Assembly: GCF_025558425.1 (NCBI RefSeq)
Contig: NZ_CP094718.1
Location: 1,302,001-1,366,000 of the forward strand
Direction of reading: 5' to 3'
DNA length: 64,000 nucleotides
From: Staphylococcus sp. IVB6240
Lineage (GTDB): Bacteria; Bacillota; Bacilli; Staphylococcales; Staphylococcaceae
Shown here: positions 31,482 through 42,120 of the stretch, piece after piece
How the letters are laid out: each line of letters starts with the position of its first letter
Numbering within the stretch: the first letter of the stretch is position 1
Translations under genes and position numbers: made by a program
Notes under the pieces: generated by a model
Told to the model about the DNA's origin: nothing
The model's database searches: none
Seen by the model: only the letters and a program-made list of their open reading frames with translations

Positions 31482-34181
31482 TTATGCTAATTTTTTACGT
31501 AATACAAGTTGTAAGATACCACCATGACGATAGTAATCCATTTCAACGTTAGAGTCGAAACGTGCAATCGCTTCAAACACAACTTCAGTGCCGTCCGCTT
31601 TTGTTGCAGTCACTTTAACAAGTTGTCCTGGTTGAACTGTTTCGTCAATATCCACTTTGATTGTTTCTTGACCATCTAGACCAAGTGTGTCAGCTGATTC
31701 ACCAGCTTTAAATTGTAATGGTAATACACCCATCATGACTAAGTTAGAACGGTGGATACGTTCATAACTTTGTGCAATAACTGTTTTAACACCTAATAAG
31801 TTTGTACCTTTTGCAGCCCAGTCACGAGAAGATCCCATACCATAGTCGTTACCTGCTAATACAACTAAGCCTGTGCCATCTTGTTTGTACTTCATAGCCG
31901 CATCAAAGATTGGCATTACTTCATTAGTTGGCCAATATGTTGTGAATCCACCTTCAGTACCTGGCGCTAATTGGTTTTTAATACGAATGTTAGCGAATGT
32001 ACCACGTACCATGACTTCGTGGTTACCACGACGAGAACCATATGAGTTGAAGTCACGTGGAGAAACGCCGTTTTCTAACAAGTATTTACCTGCTGGTGTG
32101 TCTTTACCAATTGCACCCGCTGGTGAAATGTGGTCAGTTGTTACTGAGTCTCCAAATTTACCCATGACACGTAAACCTGTTAACGGTTGGATTGTACCAG
32201 GTTCTTTTGATAAACCTTGGAAGAATGTTGGGTTTTGTATATATGTTGAACTTGGATCAAAGTCATACAATGGTTGTTCTGTTGTATCAATTTGGTTCCA
32301 TAATTCGTTATTTTCATATACGTTCGCATACTCTTCTTTAAAGAGTTCAGGTGTTACAACGCTATCTACTGTATCTGAAACTTCTTGAATTGAAGGCCAG
32401 ATATCTTTTAAGAATACATCGTTACCTTCTGCATCTTGACCAAGTGGTTCATTTTGTAAGTCGATATCTACTGTTCCTGCTAAAGCATATGCCACAACAA
32501 GTGGTGGTGATGCAAGATAGTTTGCTTTAACAAGTGGGTGGATACGTCCTTCAAAGTTACGGTTACCAGATAATACAGAAGTTACTAATAAGTCTTCTTT
32601 CGCAATCGCTGCTTCGATTTCTTCTAATAACGGACCTGAGTTACCGATACATGTCGTACAACCATAACCAACTAAGTTGAAACCAAGTTGATCTAAGTAC
32701 TCTTGTAAACCTGCATCACGAAGGTATCCAGTTACAACTTTTGAACCTGGAGCAAGTGATGTTTTTACATAATCAGGTACTTTTAGGCCTTTAGCAACTG
32801 CTTTTTTTGCTAATAAACCTGCACCTAACATAACGTATGGGTTAGATGTATTTGTACATGATGTAATCGCAGCAATCGCGATATCACCTGTTTTCATTTC
32901 TGATTTACGGCCATCTTTAAAGTCGATTGTCGCTTTCTTATCGAATTCACTCTCATCAAAACCATGTCCTTGGTTACCTGCTGGTGCAGTGACAGATTTT
33001 TGGAAAGCTTCTTTCATATTGCTTAAGAAGATAAGATCTTGTGGACGTTTAGGACCTGATAAAGATGCTTCTACTGTTGATAAATCTAAATCAACAATAT
33101 CTGTGTAGTTTGGTTCTTCTTCTACATCAAAGAATAAGTGGTTTTCTTTTAAATATTTTTCAACTGCATCGATATGCTCAGCAGAACGACCAGTTAAACG
33201 TAAATATTTAAGTGTTTCATCATCCACTGGGAAGAAACCACATGTTGCACCATATTCAGGCGCCATGTTCGCAATTGTTGCACGGTCTGCTAATGGTAAC
33301 TTATCAACACCTGGACCGAAGAATTCAACAAACTTGCCTACTACACCTTTTTGACGTAATAACTCTGTTACACGTAATGCTAAGTCTGTCGCTGTTGCAC
33401 CTTGTGGTAATTCGTTTGATAAACGTACACCGATGACTTCTGGAATTGGGAAGTATGAAGGTTGACCAAGCATACCTGCTTCCGCTTCGATACCACCTAC
33501 ACCCCAGCCTAGTACACCTAGACCGTTAATCATTGTCGTATGTGAGTCTGTACCAACTAATGTATCTGGATAAGCGACTTTTTCGCCTTCTTCGTCACGT
33601 ACATGAACAACATTCGCAAGGTATTCTAAGTTAACTTGGTGAACGATACCTGTTGCTGGTGGCACTGCATTATAGTTTTGGAATGCTTTCGTTGCCCAGC
33701 TTAAGAATTGATAACGCTCATAGTTACGTTCGAATTCTAATTTCATATTGCGCTCTACAGCGTCTGGGTTACCATAGCTATCAACTTGTACTGAGTGGTC
33801 GATAACTAAGTCAACTGGTACTTCTGGATTGATTTTTGTAAGATCCCCACCTACATCATCCATTGCTTTACGTAAAGAGGCCAAGTCCACGACCGCTGGC
33901 ACACCTGTAAAGTCTTGTAAAATAACACGTGAAGGCTTGAATGGCACTTCGCCTTTGTCATTTTCTTTTCCGAATGTAGCCAATGATTTAATATGGTCTT
34001 CTGTAATAACAAAACCATCTTCTTGGCGTAAAACTGATTCTAATAATACACGGATAGAATATGGTAAGCGACTGATTTTAGTTAAGCCTTTTTCCTCTAA
34101 TACGTTTAGGTCATAATATGTAATATCCTGACCGTTCACTTGAAATGACTTCTTCGCTTGCTCTTTTAAATTTGCAGTCAT
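31482..34181 (-). CDS. acnA: Aconitate hydratase
   Basis: Interconverts citrate and isocitrate in the TCA cycle using a [4Fe-4S] cluster. Cluster ligands are in SCTNTSNP and [10 protein letters not shown]. The C-terminal swivelling domain has the [15 protein letters not shown] substrate motif. The start is ATG at 34181 ([11 protein letters not shown]) with AAGGGGGA 7 bases upstream; the open frame extends 23 codons farther without a site. 899 residues, as in S. aureus. Upstream are a cre site and a Fur-like palindrome. Confidence 0.96.
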   Translation of the reverse strand: MTANLKEQAKKSFQVNGQDITYYDLNVLEEKGLTKISRLPYSIRVLLESVLRQEDGFVITEDHIKSLATFGKENDKGEVPFKPSRVILQDFTGVPAVVDLASLRKAMDDVGGDLTKINPEVPVDLVIDHSVQVDSYGNPDAVERNMKLEFERNYERYQFLSWATKAFQNYNAVPPATGIVHQVNLEYLANVVHVRDEEGEKVAYPDTLVGTDSHTTMINGLGVLGWGVGGIEAEAGMLGQPSYFPIPEVIGVRLSNELPQGATATDLALRVTELLRQKGVVGKFVEFFGPGVDKLPLADRATIANMAPEYGATCGFFPVDDETLKYLRLTGRSAEHIDAVEKYLKENHLFFDVEEEPNYTDIVDLDLSTVEASLSGPKRPQDLIFLSNMKEAFQKSVTAPAGNQGHGFDESEFDKKATIDFKDGRKSEMKTGDIAIAAITSCTNTSNPYVMLGAGLLAKKAVAKGLKVPDYVKTSLAPGSKVVTGYLRDAGLQEYLDQLGFNLVGYGCTTCIGNSGPLLEEIEAAIAKEDLLVTSVLSGNRNFEGRIHPLVKANYLASPPLVVAYALAGTVDIDLQNEPLGQDAEGNDVFLKDIWPSIQEVSDTVDSVVTPELFKEEYANVYENNELWNQIDTTEQPLYDFDPSSTYIQNPTFFQGLSKEPGTIQPLTGLRVMGKFGDSVTTDHISPAGAIGKDTPAGKYLLENGVSPRDFNSYGSRRGNHEVMVRGTFANIRIKNQLAPGTEGGFTTYWPTNEVMPIFDAAMKYKQDGTGLVVLAGNDYGMGSSRDWAAKGTNLLGVKTVIAQSYERIHRSNLVMMGVLPLQFKAGESADTLGLDGQETIKVDIDETVQPGQLVKVTATKADGTEVVFEAIARFDSNVEMDYYRHGGILQLVLRKKLA

Positions 34182-34221
34182 TTGAATGTCCCCCTTGGAA
34201 ATTTTATATGCCTTTGATTCA

Positions 34222-34250
34222 ATTGTATTATTAAAACGCTTTAAAAACAA
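34222..34250 (-). promoter_or_regulatory. Predicted acnA promoter
   Basis: TTGTTT (34245-34250), 17 bases, TACAAT (34222-34227), 41 bases before the start codon. Confidence 0.6.
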
Positions 34251-34252
34251 CT

Positions 34253-34267
34253 ATGTAAGCGCTAAAT
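34253..34267 (-). promoter_or_regulatory. CcpA cre site upstream of acnA
   Basis: ATGTAAGCGCTAAAT fits the cre consensus TGNAANCGNWNNCA closely, with the central CG and flanking half-sites. It lies just upstream of the -35 box. Aconitase is a known target of carbon catabolite control in staphylococci. Confidence 0.65.
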
Positions 34268-34353
34268 CACCTTGTTTTGAATTTTGTCTTTGTAATTAGA
34301 TATCATAAGTACATCTTATAACATTATGAAGTATTGATAAATTTAAGTTATTA

Positions 34354-34372
34354 ATTGAGAACGATTTTCAAT
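34354..34372. promoter_or_regulatory. Fur-like palindrome between opuD and acnA
   Basis: ATTGAGAACGATTTTCAAT agrees with the 7-1-7 Fur/PerR pattern TGATAAT-N-ATTATCA at most positions. It lies about 100 bases upstream of the acnA -35. Iron control of an iron-sulfur enzyme would make sense, but the distance is large and binding is unproven. Confidence 0.4.
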
Positions 34373-34385
34373 TCGCAAAATAACA

Positions 34386-34430
34386 TAAAGAAGCGGTCAA
34401 ACACCTCAATGGCATTCAACCGCTTCTTTC
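34386..34430 (-). terminator. Terminator of the betaine carrier gene
   Basis: AAAGAAGCGGT and ACCGCTTCTTT arms, 13 bases after the stop, with TTCTTTATGTT on the minus strand. Confidence 0.85.
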
Positions 34431-34442
34431 AATCATATTATT

Positions 34443-36077
34443 TTATTGTTCTTGATCTCTCATTGCTTTTCTTTTTGAAATGAGTTCGTCCTCATAATCT
34501 TGTTGTGACTGAGCCACATATTCTTTTAGACGATGTTTGTTAGGTGTTAATGTTAAACCTAAGAATTTACGTTCTCTGTTTGCATCTTTATAGAAGCTGA
34601 TCATCATCATGATCACAACAATTGAGAATGGCAATGCACTAATAATTGCCGCACTTTGTAATGCATTCAATCCTTCTTCACCATTACCATTACCTGATAA
34701 TAATAATACAAAAGCGATCAGTGATTGGGCAATACCCCATGTTACTTTAACGAATTGACTTGGGTTCAGTGAGCCATTAGTTGTTTGCATACCTAATACG
34801 AATGTTGCTGAGTCTGCTGAAGTGATAAAGAATGATGCAATCAATAATAATGCAACCATTGATAAGACCATTCCCATTGGTAAATGATTAAACACACCAA
34901 AGAGCTGTGTCTCTACAGACATGTCTAGAATTTCTTTATGTTTTTTAGCAGTTTCAATGCCTAATACACCGAATACACTAAACCATAAGAAACTTACAAT
35001 GACTGGTACAAGCATCACACCAGAGATGAATTCACGGATAGAACGTCCTTTAGATACACGGGCAATGAATACACCTACAAACGGACTCCAGCTCATCCAC
35101 CAACCCCAGTAGTACAATGTCCAACCAGACATCCATTCTGCTTTTTGAGGATTTTGTGATGCTGTATCAAAACTGCTGAATAAGAAGCCATCTAACAAGC
35201 TACCCATCGAACTTGTAAACATGTTCATAATTAAAACAGTTGGTCCAATAATTAAAGCAGCAAACATTAATAGTGCACCTAGTGTAATGTTTAAGTTACT
35301 TAAGTATTGAATCCCTTTACTTAGTCCTGACCAAGCACTCATAATGAATAAGATAGTCACAACAACGATGATAACACCTTGAGTTACGATATTATTTGGA
35401 ATACCGAATAAGTAATTTAAACCACCAGCAATTTGTAACGCACCCATACCAAGTGATACGGCGACACCAATTACTGTTGCGAATACTGCTAAAACATCAA
35501 TAAACATACCAATTGGACCATCAACACGATCTCCCAAAATCGGTCTTAATGTTTTAGAAAGTAATCCGGGTTCACCTTTTCTAAATTGTGAATAAGCAAG
35601 TGCCAATGCAACGACACCATATACTGCCCATGCATGGAATCCCCAGTGGAAGAATGTTGAACGCAATGATTCAGCATATGCTTGCTTTGTCATCGGATCT
35701 GCTGTAGGTGGTGCTGCAAAGTGAGATAATGGTTCTGCTGCGCCATAGAACACAAGACCAATACCCATACCAGCACTAAAGAGCATCGCAAACCAAGAAA
35801 TTGTATTGAATTCTGGTTTGTCATTAGGGCGACCCAATTTTAATTTACCGATTGGGCTGAAGATTAAGAAGATACAGAAGAACACGATAACAGTTGTTAA
35901 AATTAAGTAATACCAACCTAAGTTATCAGTGATCCACATTTTTATTTCATTTGCAAAGTCACCAAATTGTGATGAGACAAATACCCCAATAAGTACAATA
36001 GCAAATACGATAATAGCACTAATTGAGAAAACTGGTGAAAACTTCTTACCATTTGGTTCTGGATTTGAAGTATTCAT
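34443..36077 (-). CDS. BCCT family glycine betaine transporter, OpuD type
   Basis: Sodium-coupled betaine/carnitine/choline transporter with 12 predicted helices that takes up osmoprotectants. The signature YYWGWWMSWSPFVGVFIARVS is present, with the aromatic betaine-binding box and the GMGIGLVFYGAAEPL motif in helix 3. The charged C-terminal tail may sense osmotic strength, as in BetP. Length of 544. Position between acnA and mscL matches S. aureus opuD2. Functionally related to neighbouring mscL: solute uptake in hyperosmotic stress and release in hypoosmotic shock. Confidence 0.92.
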   Translation of the reverse strand: MNTSNPEPNGKKFSPVFSISAIIVFAIVLIGVFVSSQFGDFANEIKMWITDNLGWYYLILTTVIVFFCIFLIFSPIGKLKLGRPNDKPEFNTISWFAMLFSAGMGIGLVFYGAAEPLSHFAAPPTADPMTKQAYAESLRSTFFHWGFHAWAVYGVVALALAYSQFRKGEPGLLSKTLRPILGDRVDGPIGMFIDVLAVFATVIGVAVSLGMGALQIAGGLNYLFGIPNNIVTQGVIIVVVTILFIMSAWSGLSKGIQYLSNLNITLGALLMFAALIIGPTVLIMNMFTSSMGSLLDGFLFSSFDTASQNPQKAEWMSGWTLYYWGWWMSWSPFVGVFIARVSKGRSIREFISGVMLVPVIVSFLWFSVFGVLGIETAKKHKEILDMSVETQLFGVFNHLPMGMVLSMVALLLIASFFITSADSATFVLGMQTTNGSLNPSQFVKVTWGIAQSLIAFVLLLSGNGNGEEGLNALQSAAIISALPFSIVVIMMMISFYKDANRERKFLGLTLTPNKHRLKEYVAQSQQDYEDELISKRKAMRDQEQ

Positions 36078-36311
36078 AAATTAACATACTCCCTTTCATA
36101 TTTAGTTTTTAAATATTATATATATACCTAACTAATAAAAGTTTAAAAGGTATAAAATGAAACCACTTATATACCATAACAAAATAAAACATAATAATCA
36201 ACGAAGTGTAAAATGAAAACGATTTTATTCAGGAAAGAGTATTGTAATGCTACTAAAATGTTGTATAATATCATTTATCGTTTAAATAATATTTAAAAAG
36301 GAGTAATTAGA

Positions 36312-36671
36312 ATGTTTCAAGAGTTTAAAGAATTCGCGCTAAAAGGCAATGTATTAGATTTAGCAGTCGCTGTTGTAATGGGTGCTGCCTTCAATAAAAT
36401 CGTAACATCTTTAGTAGAAAACATTATCATGCCGTTAATCGGTCTATTATTTGGTGAAATTAACTTTGCTGAAAACTGGTCAGCTTTCGGTATTAAATAC
36501 GGTATTTTCATCCAATCAATCATCGACTTCTTAATCGTTGCAGTAGCATTATTCATCTTCGTTAAAATTGCTAACACATTAGTAAAACCTCAAGAAGAAG
36601 AAATCGAAGAAGAAATTGAAGAAAACACAGTGATCTTAACTGAAATCCGTGATATTTTACGTAATAAATAA
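36312..36671 (+). CDS. mscL: Large-conductance mechanosensitive channel
   Basis: Pentameric emergency release valve for hypoosmotic shock. N-terminal amphipathic helix [21 protein letters not shown] with the pore-lining TM1, a periplasmic loop, TM2 (about 70-92) and a strongly acidic C-terminal helix with [11 protein letters not shown]. 119 residues, family length. AAAAAGGAG precedes the ATG. Its terminator is shared with the convergent sbcC. Confidence 0.96.
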   Translation: MFQEFKEFALKGNVLDLAVAVVMGAAFNKIVTSLVENIIMPLIGLLFGEINFAENWSAFGIKYGIFIQSIIDFLIVAVALFIFVKIANTLVKPQEEEIEEEIEENTVILTEIRDILRNK

Positions 36672-36682
36672 TCGGATATAGT

Positions 36683-36724
36683 AAAAGCGTTAGAATTCAA
36701 CTTATACGAATTCTAACGCTTTTC
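36683..36724. terminator. Bidirectional terminator, mscL/sbcC
   Basis: AAAAGCGTTAGAATTC and GAATTCTAACGCTTTT form a 16-bp perfect stem. Confidence 0.9.
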
Positions 36725-36727
36725 TTT

Positions 36728-39700
36728 TTATTCTCGGAATGATAACTTTGTCACACTTTGATAATTATTCGAAATCACTTCTAAAATAATTGGAATACGT
36801 TCTTTTAATTCTGTCACATGTGAAATGACACCCACTAAACGGCCACTTGATTGTAATTGAATCAGTGTATCAAGTGCTGTTTCTAATGTTTCTTGATCAA
36901 GCGTACCAAATCCTTCATCTATAAACATTGCATCAAGTGAAATACCACCTTGTTCATTTTGCACAATCTCACATAAACCAAGTGCCAAAGCTAGAGAGGC
37001 TTGGAAAGTTTCCCCGCCTGATAAAGAGTTAATCGGACGAGACTGATTGGCATAATAATCAAAAACATCAATGTCTAAGCCACTATAACCATGGCCTGCT
37101 TTTTCTCGACGCACAAGTCGATATCGACCACCCGTCATATTCGCAAGTCGTTTATTTGCTTGTACTAAAATTTGATCCAAATAATAAGTCAGCACGTAAT
37201 TTTCGAGACTTAGCTTTTTATGATTAGCCCCTTTAATGATATCTGATAAAATAACCAGCTCACTCTGTTCCTCTAATTGTTCTTTTAAATACGTAATTTG
37301 ATCTTTTATATCTCTAATACGGATATCATTATCTTTTAACTTTAATTCTGCCTGATGAGATATTTTTTGTTTTTCCTGATAATGTTTTTCCAATACTTCA
37401 TGATTCTTTTCTAATTCAGTTAAATCTTTCACTTCGAATGAACCTATTTGCTGTTTTAACTCATCTCGTTTGGCGATTTTGACATGAAATGTTTCAACGT
37501 GTTGCGTGATAAGTGTCTTAATTTCTGCTTCTTTATCGATTTCTTGCATCACTTGCTCTAATTGTTGAACATTGTCTATATCTAAACGTTCAAGCTCTTC
37601 ATATAACTCTGAGTTAAGACGTTCTATTTTTAGCTGTGACTTCTCAACCAACGTTTGGTTTGATTCTCTTGATAACATTAAATTCTCAATTCGTTTTTCA
37701 CACTGTTGTTTCTTCACATCTAATCGTTCACGCGACTTATCATAGTCTTCCACCTCTTCAGATACTTGCTTAAATGCTTCTACAAAAGATTGGATTTCAT
37801 CATATGACGTTTGAGATTTGAATGTTTCAAGCATCTCAGAATCGTGATTCAATTGTTCCGACTTTAAAGATTTTTCTTGCTCAACTTGTCTCATCGTTTC
37901 ATTCAACTTATTTAATTGTTTCTGCGCGGCTTCTAATTCTTTATTATTGTTATGTAACGTTTCATAGGTAACAGAATATGATGACAACATTTCATTTAAT
38001 TCTTCAAACTTTTCTTGATCAAACTGATGGTGCGACACCTTATCAAACATTTTTTCATTCATTGCCAACGTCGTTTGACAAGCAATCATCTTTTCTTTTG
38101 CTGTTTGTATCTCTCTTTCTAAATCTTTGTTACATTGCAATTGTTGCTTGAGTGCTTCAATAGAAATGCCATCTTCAATATGATGTACAACTTGATGACA
38201 AACTGGACAAGGTTCATCTAATATTAATTCACTTCTTAATACCTCAACCGCCTCTTCATGATTCAATAATGATTGATCATGATGTGTGATAGGCTTAATG
38301 GCACTTGTCTTCTCAGAAATTTGAGTTTGTAACTTTTGAATAATTGTTTTATTTTCTTCTATTTCATTCGTTAAACGTACTGCTTCTTGCGCATCTTTTT
38401 GTGCCTGCTTCATGGTATCAACAGCACTTCTTGTTTCTTGAATCTTATCTAAAAGTTGTCTTTCTTGTTCAAGGTCAACAACTTGCCCTTTTGTTTCAAT
38501 ATACAAAGCATCAACTTTTTCCTTAAGTTGCGTATATTGTATGGTTAAAGATTCAATTTCTTGTTCTCGCTTCTTCTTATTTAGCTGATGCGTTTGAAAT
38601 TGATCCGCATTTTGATAAAAATAATGTGTATTTTGAATAAATGCACGTTTACTTTGAAATGTATCTTTTTGTGATATTAACTTTTCAATATCTTTTTCTA
38701 AATTTTGAATCGTTTCCTGTTCAGTTTTAATCGATTTACTTTGCTGATCAATTTGTTGTTTGTATTCAGACAACTGTTCCGTTTCAACTTGCGCATCCTG
38801 ATACAGCTTCATCGCTAACTTACTATCTGTAATACGTGCGAGCTGCGCTTCATATGCTTGAATTTGTGGTTTCTCTGCTTCAAGTATATCAATTTCTTTC
38901 AGTATTGTTTCATAATGATTTTCCAATGCGATACGTTGTTTTTGTTGTTCTATGGCCAATTGGGAATCTTGTACTTTTTCCTGTAATTGTTTCGTTTCTT
39001 TTTCTAATTTTGATACAAGCTGCTTCCCTATTTCTTCATATTTTGGTAATACTTCAAGCAATCGTTCGTGTTGCTGCGGAGAAATGGATTGATAACTTTC
39101 TAGTTCCTCATTGTTAAATGCTGAAAGATTTTGCCATCTATCTTTAATTTTCTCTTGCTGCTTTTCAATCTGAACTTTAATGCCTTTTGTATTGTCTTGC
39201 AATTTAAGATTTATATACTCATATAGTTGTGTATTAAAGAGCGTTCTTAAAATTTGTTGCTTATCAGTCGTACTAGACATTAAAAATCGTTTGAACTCTC
39301 CTTGAGGCAATATAAATAATTGACGGAATTGATCATGTTTTAATTTCAACACATCTAATAAATATTGATTTCCATCACTAATCGTACTTTCTTCCAATTG
39401 ATAGTCTGTGCCATCATGAATATATACTTCTATCAATGGCTTTGTTTCTGTCTTATTTCCAGGTTTTGTATACGAAGCAGTTCGAATTACTTTATAATGT
39501 TGTCCTCTCACTTCGAATTCAAAAGTGACTTTTAAGGGATTATTTGGTTCGGCAAACTGGCTACGCAAATGTTTAACCTCACGCTTTTCCGTCGATGCTT
39601 TACCGTATAGAGCGTAAACAATGCCATCAAATATCATTGTCTTACCAGAACCCGTTTTACCAGATATTAAAAACAATTGATTATCTTGTATTTGGGTAAA

Positions 39701-39760
39701 ATCAATTTCTTCATTCAAAAAAGGACCAAAGTTTTCAAGATTTAATCGGATTGGTTTCAT
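36728..39760 (-). CDS. sbcC: Exonuclease subunit SbcC
   Basis: ATPase partner of the SbcD nuclease (Rad50 homologue) that opens hairpin and protein-blocked DNA ends. Walker A ISGKTGSGKTMIFD (about 33-46) at the N-terminus. Two long coiled coils flank the zinc hook CPVCH (Cys518, about mid-protein). The C-terminal half has the signature NSLSGGETFQASLALALG and FIDEGFGTLD. 1010 residues, normal. The start codon lies 2 bases after the sbcD stop, so the two are translationally linked. Confidence 0.96.
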   Translation of the reverse strand: MKPIRLNLENFGPFLNEEIDFTQIQDNQLFLISGKTGSGKTMIFDGIVYALYGKASTEKREVKHLRSQFAEPNNPLKVTFEFEVRGQHYKVIRTASYTKPGNKTETKPLIEVYIHDGTDYQLEESTISDGNQYLLDVLKLKHDQFRQLFILPQGEFKRFLMSSTTDKQQILRTLFNTQLYEYINLKLQDNTKGIKVQIEKQQEKIKDRWQNLSAFNNEELESYQSISPQQHERLLEVLPKYEEIGKQLVSKLEKETKQLQEKVQDSQLAIEQQKQRIALENHYETILKEIDILEAEKPQIQAYEAQLARITDSKLAMKLYQDAQVETEQLSEYKQQIDQQSKSIKTEQETIQNLEKDIEKLISQKDTFQSKRAFIQNTHYFYQNADQFQTHQLNKKKREQEIESLTIQYTQLKEKVDALYIETKGQVVDLEQERQLLDKIQETRSAVDTMKQAQKDAQEAVRLTNEIEENKTIIQKLQTQISEKTSAIKPITHHDQSLLNHEEAVEVLRSELILDEPCPVCHQVVHHIEDGISIEALKQQLQCNKDLEREIQTAKEKMIACQTTLAMNEKMFDKVSHHQFDQEKFEELNEMLSSYSVTYETLHNNNKELEAAQKQLNKLNETMRQVEQEKSLKSEQLNHDSEMLETFKSQTSYDEIQSFVEAFKQVSEEVEDYDKSRERLDVKKQQCEKRIENLMLSRESNQTLVEKSQLKIERLNSELYEELERLDIDNVQQLEQVMQEIDKEAEIKTLITQHVETFHVKIAKRDELKQQIGSFEVKDLTELEKNHEVLEKHYQEKQKISHQAELKLKDNDIRIRDIKDQITYLKEQLEEQSELVILSDIIKGANHKKLSLENYVLTYYLDQILVQANKRLANMTGGRYRLVRREKAGHGYSGLDIDVFDYYANQSRPINSLSGGETFQASLALALGLCEIVQNEQGGISLDAMFIDEGFGTLDQETLETALDTLIQLQSSGRLVGVISHVTELKERIPIILEVISNNYQSVTKLSFRE

Positions 39761-39762
39761 TC

Positions 39763-40878
39763 TTACATCCCCCTTTGTTCAGAAATAAGTTTTTCTAGCT
39801 GTTCTCTTTGAATGTCTGATAGAGATTGTTCTGTATGCATTTGATAGAACGAATCAATAATTTCTAAAGGTTCAAGCTGCTTGATTTCACCTGTATGTCG
39901 TTGTTCATCTGAAATCACAAAGACTTCAGGAGTTAGGGCCAATGTATTTGGATATAATTGTTTCAGTTTCTGCATCGGCTCTGTCACATGTTGCATCTCA
40001 GTCAATTTAAAGTGAAAATAACTTTCATCTGATTTCCTTTCAAAATGTCCATTCATAATATCCTCATACTTGCCTTTCACAACTTCTAATTCATGTTGTG
40101 ACTTTAATGGTTTAAATGTCTGCTTCATTTGTCCATCAACAAATTCAATGGTGCGATAACCTTTTGCTTGTTTCACTTCAGAAAATGAATACTGCAATAA
40201 AGAACCACTATAAAATATATGGTCATAATCAATCGCAAATGGATGATGTATATGCCCTAGTAAAACACCATCAAAACAAGCTAAATATGTTGATGACACA
40301 GATTCAATCGTACCAATCGTTAAATCACGTTCTGAATCAGATTTAGGCGCACCATTTAACGTAAAATGACCCACTAAAAGATTCTTTTTCTGTAGATCCA
40401 ATTGTGGCTTTATCAACTCAACGAAACTTTTAATTGCCTGTTCATATGTCTTAACATCACTTTCTAGAAATACACGTGCTTCAGAAACTGTAAAAAATGG
40501 TAATGTATAAATGGCAATATCATCAAAAACGATTGGTTCGAAAAACGAAGAAAGTGTTGTACGAATATATAGTTGACTATGATTGAACCATGATGCACCA
40601 TAACCTAACCGTTCTTTACTATCATGATTTCCATTGATAATAACAATCGGAATACTCATTTCTAAATTTAATGTTTGCACCATCTCTTCAAATACAGTTA
40701 CAACACTTTTATTAGGATGTGCTTTATCATAGATATCCCCTGCAATAATAATCAAATCAGGTTGTTCCAGCACCATTTGTTCGACAAATTGAGCAAGGAC
40801 ATGTCTCTGATCGTCCAAGAAACTATGTCCATTGAGTCGCTTCCCTAAATGCCAATCAGCTGTATGAATGATTTTCAT
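39763..40878 (-). CDS. sbcD: Exonuclease subunit SbcD
   Basis: Mre11-type manganese nuclease. Metal-binding phosphoesterase motifs appear in order: HTADWHLGK, GDIYDKAHP, NGNHDS, GHFTLNG and LGHIHHP. 371 residues; forms the sbcDC operon with sbcC. GAGGTGG ribosome site. I looked for a LexA operator upstream and found none convincing. Confidence 0.96.
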   Translation of the reverse strand: MKIIHTADWHLGKRLNGHSFLDDQRHVLAQFVEQMVLEQPDLIIIAGDIYDKAHPNKSVVTVFEEMVQTLNLEMSIPIVIINGNHDSKERLGYGASWFNHSQLYIRTTLSSFFEPIVFDDIAIYTLPFFTVSEARVFLESDVKTYEQAIKSFVELIKPQLDLQKKNLLVGHFTLNGAPKSDSERDLTIGTIESVSSTYLACFDGVLLGHIHHPFAIDYDHIFYSGSLLQYSFSEVKQAKGYRTIEFVDGQMKQTFKPLKSQHELEVVKGKYEDIMNGHFERKSDESYFHFKLTEMQHVTEPMQKLKQLYPNTLALTPEVFVISDEQRHTGEIKQLEPLEIIDSFYQMHTEQSLSDIQREQLEKLISEQRGM

Positions 40879-40908
40879 TTTACCACCTCGAATTCATTAT
40901 TTGTGCGT

Positions 40909-40957
40909 TAAAAAAGAACAAGCAGGTCACACACCTACTGGCTATGTTCGCTGCTTG
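40909..40957 (-). terminator. Probable terminator between the CcdC-like gene and sbcD
   Basis: CAAGCAG and CTGCTTG arms with an inner AGGT/ACCT pair. TTCTTTTTT follows on the minus strand. Confidence 0.65.
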
Positions 40958-40992
40958 CCGCTACAGTCTTTCTTATATTAAACATACTTCTT

Positions 40993-41469
40993 TTAGATTG
41001 TTTGATTGAGCATGCGTTTTTTTAATTGTTTATATCGCCAAAGCATTGCTAAACGCCAAGGTAACAACATACTAAAAGCAAGTAAAAAGAACATCCCTGC
41101 AAGTTCACCCGCATCAATGGAATTCCCTAAAAATACTTTAAGTACTGTTCGAATAATTAATAATGATACCAGTACTACTGGAAATGCTTTTGATTTTTTT
41201 AGATAAATCGCATTATCTTTCACTTCAAAATGCGATGTCATCATGAGGACCGTTGAGAAGATAACACCTATCACAATCGACTCTACAATTTCTGCATGTG
41301 TCAATCTAAAGTATGGCACAACATACATCAATGCCCCTGTTGACATAAAAACGGGTGGCAAAATAATTTTCTTCTCATTCACTGGAAATTGTTGTGCTTT
41401 CATTCTCACAACAATGACAATGGCACCCATAACAAAAGCCACTATAATGGAAAATACTAAATAGCTCAC
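40993..41469 (-). CDS. CcdC-like membrane protein (DUF1453)
   Basis: 158 residues with about five helices. It matches the CcdC/DUF1453 family, with the PPVFMSTGALMYVVPYFR block in the second helix. The Bacillus name refers to a cytochrome c maturation locus, but the protein's function is unknown, and no ccdA or cytochrome gene is nearby. GAGGAGGC precedes the start. Upstream of sbcD with a likely terminator between. Confidence 0.8.
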   Translation of the reverse strand: MSYLVFSIIVAFVMGAIVIVVRMKAQQFPVNEKKIILPPVFMSTGALMYVVPYFRLTHAEIVESIVIGVIFSTVLMMTSHFEVKDNAIYLKKSKAFPVVLVSLLIIRTVLKVFLGNSIDAGELAGMFFLLAFSMLLPWRLAMLWRYKQLKKRMLNQTI

Positions 41470-41633
41470 TGTGTTGCCTCCTCAGAGTATAGGACTTAAT
41501 ACGATTGGTACAATGATTAAGGTGTGTAAGCATTATAGGAATCTAAGTATCCTAAGCTCACCCACCAAACACGTGTGCCAGTCATTTTTAACTTACTCGT
41601 TTATTATAGTTATATTAAAATACACATAAAAGT

Positions 41634-41682
41634 AAAAAGCAAGAGAATCTATGCTGTAACAACCACCGATTCCCTTGCTTAT
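41634..41682 (-). terminator. Terminator of yneF
   Basis: AAGCAAG-GAATC and GATTC-CTTGCTT arms, with CTTTTTACTTTT on the minus strand. Confidence 0.85.
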
Positions 41683-41693
41683 ATAAATCAATA

Positions 41694-41921
41694 TTACATT
41701 TTTTTGTCCATATTTTTATTCATCATTGTCATCATTTGATTGATCTTTTTCTGTGATGGTTTTTGACCCATCTGCATCATCATCATACGTAACATTTCTT
41801 CATTGATAGGTGGGTTCTTTTTTAAATAGTCCATCATATATTTACGTGCTAAGAAGAATCCACCAACAAGACCGATGATAAGTGCAATGACAATTAATAA
41901 AATTGCTAACCATGTCGCCAT
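41694..41921 (-). CDS. yneF: YneF family (UPF0154) membrane protein
   Basis: 75 residues: one N-terminal membrane helix (about 4-25) followed by a polar, Met-rich cytoplasmic tail with [19 protein letters not shown], the family hallmark. The start is ATG at 41921 (MATWLAILL); a GTG four codons upstream overlaps the ribosome site. Function unknown. It lies next to tkt, as in other staphylococci and bacilli. Confidence 0.88.
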   Translation of the reverse strand: MATWLAILLIVIALIIGLVGGFFLARKYMMDYLKKNPPINEEMLRMMMMQMGQKPSQKKINQMMTMMNKNMDKKM

Positions 41922-42048
41922 CGTTTCACCCACTTTCTTTATCCTATAGCATTTTACTAAAAATAACCTCTGTTTTCAAGAGACGGCAAAAGAAATCTGT
42001 GCATCTGTGAAAAGTTTCGTATACATCCGTCACAAATTCTAAAATTGA

Positions 42049-42089
42049 AATAGGACAACAAAAGACCCTTTTGCTTTCATTGCCCTATT
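42049..42089 (-). terminator. Terminator of tkt
   Basis: Nested pairs AATAGG/CCTATT, CAA/TTG and CAAAAG/CTTTTG form a long interrupted stem 32 bases after the stop. The T-tract is imperfect. Confidence 0.6.
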
Positions 42090-42120
42090 TTTATTCTCTC
42101 AATTTAGTTGTAATAAGTAA

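Noticed and set aside
31873..32388. 171-codon plus-strand frame inside acnA
   Set aside because: Antisense shadow of a well-conserved enzyme; no start site and no protein-like pattern.
40879..40992. LexA operator upstream of sbcD
   Set aside because: GAAC and GTTC occur but not at 4-base spacing; they belong to the hairpin called as a terminator.
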